Assembly: GCA_030620915.1 (NCBI GenBank)
Contig: JAUXIR010000096.1
Location: 1-6,375 of the forward strand
Reading direction: 5' to 3'
Length of the DNA stretch: 6,375 bases
Source of the DNA: Geopsychrobacter sp.
Lineage (GTDB): Bacteria > Desulfobacterota > Desulfuromonadia > Desulfuromonadales > Geopsychrobacteraceae
Shown here: positions 5,706 through 6,375 of the stretch, piece by piece
Layout of the letters: every line of letters begins with the position of its first letter
How positions within the stretch are numbered: the stretch's first letter is position 1
The notes under the pieces: model-generated
Told to the model about the DNA's origin: nothing
The model's database searches: none
What the model saw: only the letters and a program-made list of their open reading frames with translations
Program-made: the position numbers and the translations under genes

Positions 5706-6375
5706 TGTCACCCTCCGAGTAGATCTGACAGGTGACCGATAACCCGCCCGGGGTAAAGACCTCGAGCGGCGTTCCAGGCAGACAGGGGACCATCAACCGC
5801 CCACGCGCCATTTCCGCCTTGAGCTCTAGGGGCAGATGGAAATGCCCTACGGCGGTGCGCAACACGACCTGCTGGCCATCGACAAAACCCCGCTCCGCTG
5901 CTTCGGCGGGATGGATCCACAAACAGGGGTGCACTATTCTCGAGGCCAGAGGCCGGCTCAAGCGTGAATGTTGATCACTGCCATACCGCGCAAGAATCGG
6001 CAAGAGTTGCAATTCACCCTCTTGCGCCCAGATTTCGACGCGACTCTCCTCAAGAGAGTCTCCGCAATCAGCCAGACGGCGCCCACTATCCCCAGCCTCG
6101 AGTCGGTCCAGGTCACGCAAGCAGGGGATTTCTTTGACGATCTGACGACGCAGGCCGAAAAGATCATTTCGATCCTTCAACAGCCACTGCAACAGCTGGA
6201 CTGCCGAACGCGGCGCCGGACCGGGGGCTGTCTCTTCAAATTGACGCGGAGGATGCCCGCCGCGACCGGTCACCGCCAGTGGAATCCCCGGTTCCAAGAC
6301 CGGATCGAAAACCTGCATCCGCCCTTCGTTATTGATGAAGGTCCCGGCAGATTCATAGAGGGTCCGGGTCGGCAG
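5698..6375 (-). CDS. nuoG: NADH-quinone oxidoreductase subunit G, C-terminal part (5' end beyond the window)
   Basis: NuoG is the largest peripheral-arm subunit. Its N-terminal region, outside this window, carries the iron-sulfur clusters. Its C-terminal region has the fold of molybdopterin oxidoreductases but in complex I holds no cofactor in active use. Here 225 residues and the TGA stop are visible; the frame is open to the right edge. The ATG at 6318 is internal, not the start. GTFINNEGRMQ (visible residues 11-21) matches the NNEGR signature of NuoG and molybdopterin proteins. ARYGSDQHSRLS (129-140) matches the FGSDELS region of E. coli NuoG. The last 80 residues (from HPCLWIHPAEAAERGFVDGQ) form a molybdopterin-dinucleotide-binding-type beta barrel. 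The stretch between these motifs (about 40-125) is poorly conserved by eye, and the distance from NNEGR to the C-terminus is shorter than I recall for E. coli. Position directly before nuoH confirms the assignment. Confidence 0.93.
   Translation of the reverse strand: MPTRTLYESAGTFINNEGRMQVFDPVLEPGIPLAVTGRGGHPPRQFEETAPGPAPRSAVQLLQWLLKDRNDLFGLRRQIVKEIPCLRDLDRLEAGDSGRRLADCGDSLEESRVEIWAQEGELQLLPILARYGSDQHSRLSRPLASRIVHPCLWIHPAEAAERGFVDGQQVVLRTAVGHFHLPLELKAEMARGRLMVPCLPGTPLEVFTPGGLSVTCQIYSEGDNA
5711..5716 (-). promoter_or_regulatory. Ribosome binding site of nuoH
   Basis: GGAGGG on the minus strand within the 3' end of nuoG, five bases before the nuoH ATG at 5705. It decides against the in-frame GTG at 5711, which begins inside it. 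Confidence 0.75.

Noticed and set aside
5706..5711. GTG start for nuoH at 5711, and likewise TTG for nuoI at 4725 and GTG for nuoJ at 4114
   Set aside because: Each non-ATG codon falls inside the Shine-Dalgarno sequence of a better ATG a few codons downstream, and family N-termini fit the ATG starts.

Overview
The window is an interior piece of a bacterial complex I (NADH:quinone oxidoreductase) operon, read entirely from the minus strand. In transcription order (right to left) it holds the 3' part of nuoG, complete nuoH, nuoI, nuoJ, nuoK and nuoL, and most of nuoM, which runs off the left edge. This is the standard nuoA-N order. Together these genes encode the end of the large iron-sulfur/molybdopterin-fold subunit of the peripheral arm (NuoG), the two-cluster ferredoxin subunit at the arm junction (NuoI), the quinone-site membrane subunit (NuoH), the small membrane subunits (NuoJ, NuoK) and two of the three antiporter-like proton-pumping subunits (NuoL, NuoM). 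All key charged residues and cysteines that can be checked by eye are present, so nothing suggests a decayed or repurposed copy.

Packing is very tight. nuoG/nuoH overlap by 8 bp, nuoH/nuoI by 4 bp (ATGA), nuoJ/nuoK by 4 bp (ATGA) and nuoK/nuoL by 1 bp (TGATG). Only two junctions have a real gap: nuoI-nuoJ (77 bp, 4106-4182) and nuoL-nuoM (104 bp, 1319-1422). Both are filled by a member of the same repeat family: tandem 7-bp units of consensus GTGAGGN arranged as two inward-facing arms, able to form hairpins. No stretch over 300 bp lacks a gene. No promoter, Rho-independent terminator, RNA gene, mobile-element gene or CRISPR array is visible.

The organism is a Gram-negative-type bacterium with moderately high GC. 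The subunits resemble the E. coli type of complex I (NuoI ends in DLLP and NuoK in ELRG, and NuoG has the NNEGR motif). GTGAGG/CCTCAC intergenic repeats remind me of Desulfuromonadales (Geobacter/Pelobacter/Desulfuromonas relatives), but that assignment is an impression from memory and not a database result.

I see no undescribed enzymatic system. The one feature worth a second look is the heptad-repeat element at exactly the two non-overlapping junctions of the operon.
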